A stretch of 64,000 bases of DNA from Vescimonas cirricatena (GCF_020687045.1 NZ_JAJEPW010000002.1:57396-121395); one strand, 5' to 3'. Positions 7,732 through 16,634 are shown, counted from the first letter of the stretch. Numbers and translations: made by a program. Notes: generated by a model not told the origin, from the letters alone.

Positions 7732-9468
7732 TCAGGCAATGCTCCACTCCCGCGCCTTTGTCTGCTCTGAAATCATACGGGCATACCATCCGTTTTGTGC
7801 CAAAAGCTCCTTGTGGTTTCCGCGCTCACTGATTATTCCTTTGTCCAGAACAAGAATCTGATCCGCCCCGATGATCGTGTTGAGACGATGCGCAATGACA
7901 ATTACCGTCTTGTCTTTCATCAGAGCGTCCAGCGCCCTATGAATCTCTTTCTCATTGTCTGCATCCAAACTGGAAGTGGTTTCATCCAACAAGACGATAG
8001 GTGCATCCTTGATGAGAGCGCGTGCAATGGAGATTCGTTGCTTTTCGCCGCCGGAAAGGGTATTTCCACCTTCGCCCACCACGGTATCGTAGCCGTCCGG
8101 CAACGCCGAAATAAACTCGTGGCATTGCGCTGCCTTTGCTACCGCGATGATTTCCTCCATACTCGCACCCGGCTTTCCCACCCGGATGTTGTTCGCTATG
8201 GTGTCATGCAGCAGATAAACGTCCTGAAAGACGATGGCCATTTTCCCTGTCAGCACATCCGGTGACTGTTCCCGAATATCACAACCGCCAATCGTAACGG
8301 AGCCCTTTGACACATCCCAAAATCGGGAAATCAAACTGATGATTGTGGTTTTTCCGCTGCCGGAGGGCCCTACCAGTGCCGTCGTCGTTCCCGGCTTTAC
8401 AGAAAACGAAACATCCCGCAGCACGGGAACGCCCATCTCATAGGCAAAATCCACATGAGAAAAGATGACATCGAAGAATGAAAGCTGTGCAGCCTCTTCA
8501 CGATAGGGCAAAGGTGCTTCCTGCCGTGTCTGCAAGATGTTCTCCGCCGCCTTGCCGAGATATTTTAATTCAGGGTATAGACTGCCGAGCGTCGCCATCA
8601 TACTGGAAAGAGAAACGCCGATCATCAGTAGGGCGATCATGCGCTGTGTGTCGATTGCTCCCGACTGATATAAGGCCGGAGCCAGAATTAACGCTGCCGG
8701 AAGAATCAACGAGGTCACAAAACTGAAGGAGATAGAAAAAGGCATAATCGAGAGTTCCAGTTTTACGGAATCTTTTTTTAAGGAGGTAAAGCTATCGTCA
8801 AGGCGCTGAAACTTTTCGCCTGTCATGTTATAGAGCTTAAAGGTTCTGATTCCATTGATGTACTCCACAATGCGGGAGATCACACGACTAACGCTTGCCC
8901 GCTGCCTGCCGCCGTATTTCTGTGACATCGCTCCACTCAGACGCATCAAAGGGAACGCAATCAGGATCAGCACTGTAGCAATCAGTCCATACTGCCATGA
9001 AACCATAAAGGCAAACAGGAGAGCCAGAGCGCTGAAGAACAGCACCTTTATCAAACTCGCCAGAGAATGTGTCAAAACCTGTTCAAAGTCAGTAATATCT
9101 GTAGTCAGCGTACTCATGAGGCGGCCGATGCTGTTCTTGTTGAAATATCCAAGATTCAGGCTGCGGATATGATCGCCGAGAGCAAGGCGCTGCTGCGCCG
9201 AAATATCTGCGCCGCGATATTGTACCTGCGTATAGTTTACGGAAAATAAGATAGCCCTCACCAAAAACAACAGCACAAGGATGACGCTGTACAAGGTCAG
9301 TTTTTGCACCGTAAAGATGCCGCCGATCAGCTCGATAATCGTCAAAACCATTGCGCTGAACATCCCCATGTGCAACAGTGCGTCCAGACAGGACAGCACG
9401 ATAGGTAAATACAGAGACTTTATATTTTTACCGGCAACCCGGCGAATCATTTTGAATGTGTAATTCAT
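7732..9468 (-). CDS. ABC transporter, fused permease-ATPase (second of pair)
   Basis: A 578-residue half-transporter of the type IV (exporter-fold) ABC class. Residues 1-310 carry six predicted membrane helices; the ATPase domain follows with GPSGSGKTT (Walker A), LSGGEKQR (signature) and IVLLDETTS (Walker B). The start at 9468 has GGAGGTGACAGC before it and overlaps the stop of the upstream half-transporter (ATGA), so the two are translationally coupled and most likely form a heterodimer. Such pairs next to an ECF module resemble the IrtAB/YbtPQ arrangement for chelated-metal uptake, but multidrug or peptide export cannot be excluded. Last gene of a six-gene minus-strand operon. Confidence 0.9.
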   Translation of the reverse strand: MNYTFKMIRRVAGKNIKSLYLPIVLSCLDALLHMGMFSAMVLTIIELIGGIFTVQKLTLYSVILVLLFLVRAILFSVNYTQVQYRGADISAQQRLALGDHIRSLNLGYFNKNSIGRLMSTLTTDITDFEQVLTHSLASLIKVLFFSALALLFAFMVSWQYGLIATVLILIAFPLMRLSGAMSQKYGGRQRASVSRVISRIVEYINGIRTFKLYNMTGEKFQRLDDSFTSLKKDSVKLELSIMPFSISFSFVTSLILPAALILAPALYQSGAIDTQRMIALLMIGVSLSSMMATLGSLYPELKYLGKAAENILQTRQEAPLPYREEAAQLSFFDVIFSHVDFAYEMGVPVLRDVSFSVKPGTTTALVGPSGSGKTTIISLISRFWDVSKGSVTIGGCDIREQSPDVLTGKMAIVFQDVYLLHDTIANNIRVGKPGASMEEIIAVAKAAQCHEFISALPDGYDTVVGEGGNTLSGGEKQRISIARALIKDAPIVLLDETTSSLDADNEKEIHRALDALMKDKTVIVIAHRLNTIIGADQILVLDKGIISERGNHKELLAQNGWYARMISEQTKAREWSIA

Positions 9469-11195
9469 GCTGTCACCTCCTGCGTATAACTGCGCCACAT
9501 ATCGGCATACCGCCCGCCCTTTGACACCAGCTCGTCATGTTTTCCTTTCTCTAAAAGGCGTCCTTCATGGAACACACAAATCTGATCTGCTCCCGTAATC
9601 GTGTGAAGACGGTGAGCGATCATAATGGTGGTTTTTCCTTTCAGCAAGCACGATAAAGCAAGCTGGATTTTATGTTCGTTTTCCATGTCCGCAAAACTGG
9701 TCGCTTCATCGAAGATAATGATGGGAGAATCTTTCAGGATTGCCCGCGCAATGCAAATGCGCTGCTTCTCTCCTCCCGAAAGCTTTACGCCGTCCTCGCC
9801 CAGTTTGGTTTTGTAGCCGTTCGGAAGGCTCATAATAAAATCGTGGATCTGCGCGGCTCTTGCAGCATCTTCTACTTGCTGGGGCGTAGCTTCTTTGTTT
9901 CCGATGGCGATATTTTCATAAATACTGTCATGTAGCGTAAAGGTTTCCTGAAATACAAAGGACACCAAGTCCATCAGATTATCGTTCTTCAATTCTAAAA
10001 TATTCTTTCCGTCGATGCAGATGCTACCTTCCGCGACTTCCCAAAACTTGGGGATAAGCTGCGCGGCGGTGGTTTTTCCAGCCCCGGAAGCGCCAACAAA
10101 AGCAGTCAGGCTACCTGCCGGCAGAGATAACGAGATGTTTTTCAACACATCGGTTTTGTCATATCGGAAAGTAACATCCTCAAAGCTCACGCTATGAGGC
10201 TGTGCGCAATCTAAAGTCTCCGTTCCCTCTGTTGTGCATGGCAGCTCCATAATGGTCTGGATTCGCCCAACGCCGCTCATAATCTGACTGAACATCATGG
10301 CAAGATTCATCAGATTGAGCAGGCTGGAAAGAAACACCATACTCATGACCATAAAATACAAATAATCCTGCACGGGCAATGTCCCCCGGAAGTAGAGTAG
10401 ACCGCCCAATGGCAGGGCAAAAAGGATTCCGCTTTCAACCAATGCCACAAACAGGCCGTAAGTATATCCCTGACTTTTGGTGCAGCGTTTCCAGAACGCA
10501 TTGTATTCTTCTACCGCATCCGCATAGTCCCGGTAGCTCTCTGCCGTCATATTGTAGGCTTTCATCACGGGCATCCCGTTGATGAACTGCATAATTGCTG
10601 TGTTCAGCTTTTCCAGCAGGCGATGGTAGGTCGGCATCTGCTTCCCGGTAATCGCCATTGCCGCCCCTTGAATGATAAGCCCCAGCACTACCGGCACCAG
10701 CAGGCATAAGGCCATGGTGACATTGATTGTCAGCAGATGAATGAATACGATCACAGGCACGCATACGGCAGAGGTCACGTCCGGAATTTGGTGGGCCAGG
10801 AATTTTTCAATTCGTTCCACATCCTCAATAATGACTTTCTTGATCTCGCCCGATGCGTGATCGGTGAAAAACCCCAGATTAACCTTTGCAATGTGCCTTA
10901 TGATCTGCGTGCGCACGTTGTATAGCGTGTTAAAGGCTCCAATGTGAGAAAATGTCCCGGAAAGGATGGAGCAGAGGAATTTCCCTGCAATCGCCGCTGC
11001 GGCAATCAACCCATAGTGCAAAGCGTCTCCTTCACCGCCCAGCAAAACCAAAATGCTGCGATACACCATGACATACGGGATAAACGAGCATAATGCGCTG
11101 GCAATTCCGAACAGGGCAGATACAAGCAGATGTAGTTTATATTTTCCAGCCAACTGCATTAAATAAGCGGCGCTGGATTTTCTTTCCTTTTCCAT
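9465..11195 (-). CDS. ABC transporter, fused permease-ATPase (first of pair)
   Basis: A 576-residue half-transporter: N-terminal membrane domain with about six helices (residues 15-310) and C-terminal ATPase domain with GASGAGKTT, LSGGEKQR and IIIFDEATS. All nucleotide-binding motifs look intact, including the catalytic glutamate after the Walker B aspartate. The start follows AGGAGGAGCC. It lies 11 bases downstream of the double-ATPase ECF gene and overlaps the next half-transporter, supporting one transcript and a heterodimeric complex. Confidence 0.9.
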   Translation of the reverse strand: MEKERKSSAAYLMQLAGKYKLHLLVSALFGIASALCSFIPYVMVYRSILVLLGGEGDALHYGLIAAAAIAGKFLCSILSGTFSHIGAFNTLYNVRTQIIRHIAKVNLGFFTDHASGEIKKVIIEDVERIEKFLAHQIPDVTSAVCVPVIVFIHLLTINVTMALCLLVPVVLGLIIQGAAMAITGKQMPTYHRLLEKLNTAIMQFINGMPVMKAYNMTAESYRDYADAVEEYNAFWKRCTKSQGYTYGLFVALVESGILFALPLGGLLYFRGTLPVQDYLYFMVMSMVFLSSLLNLMNLAMMFSQIMSGVGRIQTIMELPCTTEGTETLDCAQPHSVSFEDVTFRYDKTDVLKNISLSLPAGSLTAFVGASGAGKTTAAQLIPKFWEVAEGSICIDGKNILELKNDNLMDLVSFVFQETFTLHDSIYENIAIGNKEATPQQVEDAARAAQIHDFIMSLPNGYKTKLGEDGVKLSGGEKQRICIARAILKDSPIIIFDEATSFADMENEHKIQLALSCLLKGKTTIMIAHRLHTITGADQICVFHEGRLLEKGKHDELVSKGGRYADMWRSYTQEVTA

Positions 11196-11206
11196 GGCTC
11201 CTCCTG

Positions 11207-12673
11207 TTATTCCCGCATGGCGGCCATAAGCCGCTCTGCGTTATCAATTTGAAAATCATCCGCCAATGTGCAGTTTCGGATCACAAGCGCACGGCTGCAA
11301 GTGGCAAGGGCACATTCCAAGTCGTGAGTAATCATAAGAATAATATGCCCCTTTTCTGCAAGCGCACGAAGCTGCTTGCTGACAGATCGCATATTGCGAC
11401 CATCCAAGCCACTGGTAGGCTCGTCCAGAACGATGACCGGCGCTTCGTTCAACAGAGCGACAGCCAAAGCAAGACGCTGTTTTTGTCCTCCTGACAGGGT
11501 TGCCGGATGCCGGTCTGCAAACTCTGCCAAATTCAAGAGCGTCAGCAACTCGTCCGCCCGCAGCTTCAACGCGGGCGTTACTTTTTTGCCTGTCAAAAGT
11601 TCATCGGGCAGACTTTCTCCGAATAACTGACTGTCCAAATCCTGCATGATATACCAAATCATTTCGCGCCGGCTGCTCTTTTTCAATGGCTTTTCCGCAA
11701 AACGGATCGTACCGCCGTCCTCCTTCAGGAGCCCTGACAGCAATTTCCCCAACGTGCTCTTTCCGGCCGCATTGGGACCCACAATCGCAACGATTTCTCC
11801 CGGTGAGCAGGAAAACGAAACGTCCTTCAACACTTCATGCAAGCCGAACCGCTTGTGTAGTCTCTCAACGCTTAACAAAGGCTTCTGTTCAGTTTCCTTA
11901 CCACTATTAGCAGGGAATGGCAAGTTCAAGAGTTCCATACTGCGAAGCCCCCACTCGAAAACCTGCTCATGGGGCAGAATATTCATTTCCTGCGGCGTCA
12001 TCACGCTGACGATTTCACCCTTATTCAAATAGACGATCCGATCTGCTATATCACGCAGATAATAAAGCCGATGCTCTGCAATCAGAATCGTCTTTCCTTG
12101 CTTTTTCAAAAGACAAACAAACGCTGCAAAATCCTCCGTAGCGCCCATATCCAGATTGGCAGAGGGTTCGTCCATCACATAGATATCTGGGTCAATCGCC
12201 TCCGCAGAGGCGATTGCTACCCGCTGCCGCATACCATAAGAGAGGTATCGAACCTTCTGTTCTAAAAGGTCCGTAATGCTCAATGCCTCCGCTGCGTCCT
12301 GAACTCTTTTCACGATCTCGTCATGAGGGACACCGTAGTTTTCGCAGCCAAAGGCAATTTCGCCTGCTACCTCATTGGCAAAGAACTGGCTACGCGGGTC
12401 CTGAAATACATTCCCGACATACTTGCCTCGTTCCCATGAGGGAATCTCCGCCATGTTCTTCCCGAATAGCCATACTTCGCCGCTGAGCTCTCCCGTGAAG
12501 AAATAGGGGATCAGTCCATTTATCACGCGGGTCAAAGTACTCTTTCCGCTGCCGGAGGGGCCCGTCAATACGATGACCTCCCCCTTTTCTACGCTGAGAT
12601 TGATATGCTTCAACTGATTCTCCGTGTCTCCGTAGGAGAAACTGAGATTTTTAATTTCAATCGCTGGATTCAA
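11207..12673 (-). CDS. ECF transporter double ATPase
   Basis: This 488-residue cytoplasmic protein carries two complete ABC ATPase domains in tandem, the fused EcfA1/EcfA2 (CbiO-like) form. Domain 1: GPSGSGKST, LSYGMRQR, IYVMDEPSANLD; domain 2: GPNAAGKST, LSGGQKQR, VIVLDEPTSGLD. The signature of domain 1 is slightly degenerate (SYGMR), as often seen in one half. Start is TTG at 12673, behind GAGGTGAG that overlaps the previous stop. With the T and S components just upstream it completes an energy-coupling-factor importer. Confidence 0.9.
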   Translation of the reverse strand: MNPAIEIKNLSFSYGDTENQLKHINLSVEKGEVIVLTGPSGSGKSTLTRVINGLIPYFFTGELSGEVWLFGKNMAEIPSWERGKYVGNVFQDPRSQFFANEVAGEIAFGCENYGVPHDEIVKRVQDAAEALSITDLLEQKVRYLSYGMRQRVAIASAEAIDPDIYVMDEPSANLDMGATEDFAAFVCLLKKQGKTILIAEHRLYYLRDIADRIVYLNKGEIVSVMTPQEMNILPHEQVFEWGLRSMELLNLPFPANSGKETEQKPLLSVERLHKRFGLHEVLKDVSFSCSPGEIVAIVGPNAAGKSTLGKLLSGLLKEDGGTIRFAEKPLKKSSRREMIWYIMQDLDSQLFGESLPDELLTGKKVTPALKLRADELLTLLNLAEFADRHPATLSGGQKQRLALAVALLNEAPVIVLDEPTSGLDGRNMRSVSKQLRALAEKGHIILMITHDLECALATCSRALVIRNCTLADDFQIDNAERLMAAMRE

Positions 12674-12682
12674 TTTCTCACC

Positions 12683-13384
12683 TCACACCAAGATACACAT
12701 GGCCGCTGTTGAAATAAACAGCGCAATCATGACGCCATCGCTTACAGCCATCTTGTTTAAGTAGTAGCCTTCCTTCTTGTAGGGACTCTCAATCCCGCGA
12801 ACAACGCTGGATGCCGCCAACTCGTCTGCAATTTTCAAGGAGCGAAACACCATCGGTACGACCACATATTCAAAGGTGTTAAGCGGATGTAAAACCACTT
12901 GAAGCGGAGAGAGCAGAAGTCCGCGCGTCTTCATGGCATCCAGCACATCAGAAAACTCCGAAGCCACCGTTGGAACAAAACGCAGTATGACAATCACCGT
13001 CAGCCTTACGGAGGACGGAAGCGGCAGTTGCCGGAGGGCAGCAGTCAGCTTGCCCGATGGAGCCTGTGAAACAAGATAGACCGCCATAAAGACGGGGATC
13101 AGTTCGATCAGGAAAGTAAAAAGCATGGGGGAAGGAATATTGATACCATGGCGCACATTGAATGTAAGCCATCCGTAGCTAATGAGGAAAGCTACTAAGA
13201 ATTTCAGTCCCTTTCCCCAATACCCGAATATTGTCATCACAAGAAACAGTGCGGCGGTGCAGGCAATATGCAGCCACATGTTTTTGCAGAGAAAAGCCAC
13301 GGCACAGACACAAACAGCCAATATCAAAAGCGCAAAAATGTTGACGCGGCGGATCAGTTTTGTGTTGTTAATTACGGCTTCCAT
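12683..13384 (-). CDS. ECF transporter transmembrane component (EcfT/CbiQ-like)
   Basis: A 233-residue membrane protein with about five or six hydrophobic helices and the cytoplasmic coupling-helix region of EcfT, visible as the two A-R-G-type motifs MKTRGLL and SSVVRGIE (about residues 155 and 200). It would link the double ATPase to the substrate-binding S component. The chosen ATG at 13384 overlaps the stop of the S-component gene (TGATG), so translation is coupled; a much longer in-frame ORF upstream has no membrane-protein character and was not used. Confidence 0.88.
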   Translation of the reverse strand: MEAVINNTKLIRRVNIFALLILAVCVCAVAFLCKNMWLHIACTAALFLVMTIFGYWGKGLKFLVAFLISYGWLTFNVRHGINIPSPMLFTFLIELIPVFMAVYLVSQAPSGKLTAALRQLPLPSSVRLTVIVILRFVPTVASEFSDVLDAMKTRGLLLSPLQVVLHPLNTFEYVVVPMVFRSLKIADELAASSVVRGIESPYKKEGYYLNKMAVSDGVMIALFISTAAMCILV

Positions 13385-13998
13385 CACTTTACAATTCCTG
13401 CTTTCTGGAAATGGCGTCTCAAAATACGCTGTCCAAAGAGGCAGCCAAGCAGGGCAAGAGCTACCGTGATCGCACAGGCTCCAATCATGTGCCACGGGCT
13501 GGAGAGCATATTGAGTTGCATATCAAAGACCTCCTGAGAAAAGCCTTCCGTGGATGCCTTTGCCACATAACTTTCCCAAGCAGCCCAGATCGGAACAGTG
13601 TTTCCGATAATCATGCCGAGGCCATAACAAGACCACCCCATGGCGTTGCGCAAAGGCTTCCGATAGCTGTCCCTGCCCAGCATCACAAGCTCGCAGATTA
13701 CACCTACCAGCAGAAAATAAGGAAGCAGGAATACATAGCCGCCTAAGGCGCTGATGATGCCAAACACGGTGCTCCACACCATCAAAATCCCGTGTTTGTT
13801 CAGTCGGTTAGCAACAACAAGATAAAAGGTTGCACAGAAAAATTCTTGAATACCGGCAGAGCAGTAAAGGTACAGGAACGGAAACGGAAGCGTCAGAGTG
13901 CCAACCGCTCCATATACCGCAAATGTCAAGACCATCATGGCTGCAATTACCATCACGTCCTGCGTGGTAAATCTTTTCTTTTCAGTCGTAGTATTCAT
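13384..13998 (-). CDS. ECF transporter S component, MptD/Trep_Strep family
   Basis: A 204-residue protein with six predicted membrane helices after a short basic N-terminus (EKKRFTTQDVMVIAAMM). The pattern, including LPFPFLYLY in the first loop and a GIQEFFCATFYLV helix, fits the Trep_Strep (MptD) family of putative substrate-binding S components. The substrate for this family is not settled; haem or metal-chelate uptake has been proposed for related ECF systems. Start follows GAAAGGAG. First transporter gene after the TetR regulator. Confidence 0.82.
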   Translation of the reverse strand: MNTTTEKKRFTTQDVMVIAAMMVLTFAVYGAVGTLTLPFPFLYLYCSAGIQEFFCATFYLVVANRLNKHGILMVWSTVFGIISALGGYVFLLPYFLLVGVICELVMLGRDSYRKPLRNAMGWSCYGLGMIIGNTVPIWAAWESYVAKASTEGFSQEVFDMQLNMLSSPWHMIGACAITVALALLGCLFGQRILRRHFQKAGIVK

Positions 13999-14081
13999 AA
14001 AAAACTCCTTTCAAAAAATAGGTCTGTAGGATTCACAAGAATGAGTTAGAGTAGGCTAACCAACGGGCAAAAAACACCTCC

Positions 14082-14693
14082 TTACGCAAAATACAATTTC
14101 CATGCACTACCGAAAAAATCTGCAATGAGATGTATTCTGTCAAGTGCTTCGTCCTTTTCCAGCTTATGACGTACAATCTCGAAGAACGCATAATACTGTG
14201 CAGAAAATAGAATATGTATTTCGTCCAGCGTCAATGGACGGCACGAATAGCCCTGGCGAATCATCTCCTGCTGAAAGGCATAAGTCTGTTTTTCTTCTTC
14301 CTCAATAAGCTGATCCACAAAGCTTTCGTAGGCGCTTCCGGCAGACTGGCTGATAAGCAGGTAGAAAGCGTCCTTGTTTGCGAAAATGTACTCCACCAGT
14401 ACGGAAATAACCTCATCAGAAATATTCCACATATTTTCCGGATGGCCATCTGTCAGAGAAGCGAAGCCCCGTTCTCCGCCTTTGCGATACAAATCCAACA
14501 TATGATCCGCAACTGGTGACACAAGTGCGGCAAACAGGCTTTCTTTATCGGCAAAATACCGAAAAATTGCGCCAGTAGTCAGCCCAGCTTGTTTTGCAAT
14601 ACTGCGAACGGAAGCATCGTTATATCCCTTTTCCATGAACTCCTTTTTGGCTGTGTCTAAAATCAGTTGTCTTGTATCTTCACTCTTACTCAG
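14082..14693 (-). CDS. TetR/AcrR-family transcriptional regulator
   Basis: A 203-residue regulator. The N-terminal helix-turn-helix is clear (TRQLILDTAKKEF, then ASVRSIAKQAGLTTGAIFRYF, residues about 6-48); the C-terminal 140 residues form the ligand-binding helical domain. The best start is a CTG at 14693, 8 bases after GGGAGG; GTG codons at 14702 and 14720 are alternatives but lie on the ribosome site or at the predicted transcription start. It heads the minus-strand transporter operon and probably represses it, since two near-identical palindromes flank its promoter. The inducer is presumably the transported substrate (inference). Confidence 0.85.
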   Translation of the reverse strand: MSKSEDTRQLILDTAKKEFMEKGYNDASVRSIAKQAGLTTGAIFRYFADKESLFAALVSPVADHMLDLYRKGGERGFASLTDGHPENMWNISDEVISVLVEYIFANKDAFYLLISQSAGSAYESFVDQLIEEEEKQTYAFQQEMIRQGYSCRPLTLDEIHILFSAQYYAFFEIVRHKLEKDEALDRIHLIADFFGSAWKLYFA

Positions 14694-14713
14694 GCTAATC
14701 ACCTCCCAGAAAA

Positions 14714-14771
14714 ATAGCACTGCTATCTAATTATACACAGGTTGCGTCAAATGTCAAGATAGCAGTGTTAT
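14714..14771 (-). promoter_or_regulatory. Promoter of the TetR operon with two operator palindromes
   Basis: On the minus strand a consensus promoter is visible: TTGACA (14752-14757), 16-bp spacer, TATAAT (14730-14735). Palindrome ATAGCACTGCTAT (14714-14726) covers the predicted start site and a near copy ATAGCAGTGTTAT (14759-14771) abuts the -35. This placement is typical of TetR autorepression. A further weak inverted repeat (GTTAG/CTAAC, 14045-14060) lies between the regulator and the S-component gene. Confidence 0.7.
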
Positions 14772-14958
14772 TTTAAGCCCAAATTTACAAACGTAGCAAA
14801 CGTGGCAAGCAGGGCAAAGAGGGCTCTCTTTTGCATTTTTGGGAAATTTTCGCCTCCGCGAAAACTCCCCTCTGCTTGTCGGGGCAGCGCCCCTAAGGCC
14901 CCTTGAACGCGCAAAATGCGCGCTGCACGTTTCTGCGAAACGCCTAGGAGAGTGACCG
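14772..14958. other. Non-coding remnant with short palindromes
   Basis: No convincing gene. The stretch contains several short inverted repeats (for example GCGCAAAATGCGC and CGTTTCTGCGAAACG) and a C-rich segment with repeated GGGGC/GCCCC. It lies directly downstream of the decayed relaxase end and is probably part of the same dead element. Confidence 0.4.
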
Positions 14959-15212
14959 TTATTGCCGGTCATGCTCCTTTTTCTTCTCCTCCTCGTGCTC
15001 GTTTTTGCCCAGCATACGATCCACGTTCTGCTTGTGGAGCAGCAGCTCGCGCATCTCGTCGCGCGAACGCCGGTATTCGGCATACGCCGCCTTTTTCTCC
15101 GATAGCAGCTTGGCGTATTCCTCCTGCCGGAGGGCAGTTTTCTGACGCCCAGCTCGTCAAAGGCTTTCTTCGCCGCCTTGTGTAGCAGGATGCCACCCTC
15201 ATGATCAGCAAG
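14959..15212 (-). pseudogene. Relaxase C-terminal remnant, frameshifted
   Basis: Minus-strand translation gives LADHEGGILLHKAAKKAFDE, then a frameshift with a few missing codons, then QEEYAKLLSEKKAAYAEYRR and RDEMRELLLHKQNVDRMLGK, ending in EHDRQ and TAA at 14959. This resembles the C-terminal tail of relaxase/mobilization nucleases from Clostridia conjugative elements. The catalytic N-terminal domain is absent. The other end is fused directly to an unrelated backbone-gene fragment, so this is recombination debris. Confidence 0.65.
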
Positions 15213-15392
15213 ATACAGACGGACACGAGCGGATGGCAAAAACCTGTCCGGACGGCGCAGCTCGTCTGCGGCAGTAAGACGGATTTTCTTTTCGTTGCTG
15301 ACAGCGGTCCCGGAAAAACCAACGCCAAAGGCTTGACCGTGCCGCGGTTCGGATATGAAGCTGCAGCACAGTTATTTCTGCGGAAGTATTGA
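15213..15392 (+). pseudogene. Fragment of the 6667-7308 gene
   Basis: From about 15219 to 15349 the DNA is nearly identical to about 6980-7117, encoding the same RTAQLVCGSKTDFLFVADSG segment with single substitutions (E to K, I to T). The flanks diverge: upstream it runs into the relaxase remnant, downstream it reads about 14 unrelated residues to a stop. It is a truncated paralog, evidence that two related backbones met here. Confidence 0.8.
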
Positions 15393-15430
15393 TGCTGTGG
15401 CTTACTTCAAAAATCAAAGCGAGCTAACGC

Positions 15431-15460
15431 AAACGGCACGGAAACTCCGTGCCGTTTTTT
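15431..15460. terminator. Intrinsic terminator
   Basis: A perfect stem ACGGCACGGA (15433-15442) with TCCGTGCCGT (15446-15455), AAC loop, flanked by AAA on one side and six Ts on the other, so it could work in both directions. Confidence 0.85.
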
Positions 15461-15486
15461 ATTATGCTGTATATTCCAAAGCCTAA

Positions 15487-15573
15487 TCTGCACATATTAT
15501 TAGAAAAGAATATGCAGATAACTCAGATGATTGCTTGCGTTTCTGCATATAGTGCGCTATAATTATGTGCAGA
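15487..15573 (+). promoter_or_regulatory. Fic promoter surrounded by four TCTGCAyATA repeats
   Basis: Promoter: TTGCGT (15535-15540), 17-bp spacer, TATAAT (15558-15563). Four copies of an 8-10 bp motif alternate in orientation: TCTGCACATA (15487-15496, plus), TATGCAGATA (15511-15520, minus), TCTGCATATA (15542-15551, plus, inside the spacer) and TATGTGCAGA (15564-15573, minus, at the start site). The outer pair is a perfect inverted repeat. The placement implies repression by a protein that binds the motif, possibly the winged-helix end of the Fic protein itself. Confidence 0.65.
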
Positions 15574-15587
15574 AAGGCTGGTGCTGT

Positions 15588-16634
15588 ATGAGAAAATTCG
15601 ATTACTCCTTTTTGAATAACGGTATGCTGCCGGCAAACCTTGTGAACCTCACTTCCAATATTGCAGCGCTCAAAACTATGGCAGGCGTGCGCAAGGAGGA
15701 ATACACGCAGATCTTCACGGAGCTGGAGGCTGTCGCAAAGGTGCAGTCCATCAAAAGCTCCAACGCCATCGAGGGCATTGTGACTAGCGATGAGCGTATC
15801 GCCGCCATTGTCAATCAGAACAGCGCTCCGCTGAACCACAACGAAGCGGAGATCGCAGGATACAGAGATGCACTGAACGAAATTCATCTCGGCTATGAGT
15901 ACATCGACTTTCGGCAGAGCGACATTTTGCGGCTGCACGAAATGATGATGAGCTTTGCGGGCTACGAATACGGCGGGCAGTATAAGACGGACGATAATGT
16001 GATTTTGGAGATCGACGCCGATGGAAATCGGCGTGTGCGTTTTCGTCCCACGCCTGCAAGCGAGACTCCAAAAGCCATGGAGCAGTTGGAGCTTGCTTAT
16101 CTGGATGCTCGAAGCGATGCAAATATCAATCAGCTTCTTCTGATCCCATGCGTAATTTTAGATTTCCTCTGCATCCACCCGTTCCGAGACGGCAACGGCA
16201 GAATGTCCCGTCTGCTGTCACTGCTGCTGTTATACAAAAACGGCTTTGACGCCGGGAAATATGTGTCCTTTGAGGAGCAGATCAACAACTTTAAGGCGTA
16301 TTATTATGAAGCCCTGCGGCAGTCCTCTGCCGGATGGGAAACGAATGAAAACTCCTATTTCCCCTTTATCGAGAATTTCCTCTCCACGCTTTATATGTGC
16401 TATAAGGAGTTGGACAAACGGTTTGCTGTGGTACACGGTAAGAAGATCACGAAAAAGACCCGTGTGGAGGCGACCGTGCTAAACAGCCTGACCCCGCTTT
16501 CCAAAGCTGATATCTGCAAAATTCTCCCCGATGTCAGCCCCACGACCATCGAAGCCGTCCTTGGGGTAATGGTTAAGACCGGCTCGGTAAAGCGTATCGG
16601 CGCAGGACGGACGTCGAGGTATATTAAAGCGTAA
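15588..16634 (+). CDS. Fic-family protein with C-terminal winged helix
   Basis: A 348-residue Fic protein. The catalytic motif HPFRDGNGRMSR (197-208) is complete, including the histidine and the phosphate-binding GNGR, so AMP transfer from ATP to a hydroxyl side chain of a target protein is expected. An N-terminal inhibitory motif SNAIEG (58-63) fits the (S/T)xxxE(G/N) pattern of class II Fic proteins, which restrain themselves. The C-terminal 60 residues (TRVEATVLNSL, then SKADICKIL and TTIEAVLGVMVKTGSVKRIG) look like a winged helix. No separate antitoxin gene is adjacent. Start is the ATG at 15588 after AGAAAGGCTGG. Target unknown. Confidence 0.9.
   Translation: MRKFDYSFLNNGMLPANLVNLTSNIAALKTMAGVRKEEYTQIFTELEAVAKVQSIKSSNAIEGIVTSDERIAAIVNQNSAPLNHNEAEIAGYRDALNEIHLGYEYIDFRQSDILRLHEMMMSFAGYEYGGQYKTDDNVILEIDADGNRRVRFRPTPASETPKAMEQLELAYLDARSDANINQLLLIPCVILDFLCIHPFRDGNGRMSRLLSLLLLYKNGFDAGKYVSFEEQINNFKAYYYEALRQSSAGWETNENSYFPFIENFLSTLYMCYKELDKRFAVVHGKKITKKTRVEATVLNSLTPLSKADICKILPDVSPTTIEAVLGVMVKTGSVKRIGAGRTSRYIKA

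Noticed and set aside
12683..13495. Longer EcfT starting at 13495.
   Set aside because: The extra 37 residues have no membrane-protein character, overlap the S-component gene, and the ATG at 13384 sits at a coupled TGATG junction.
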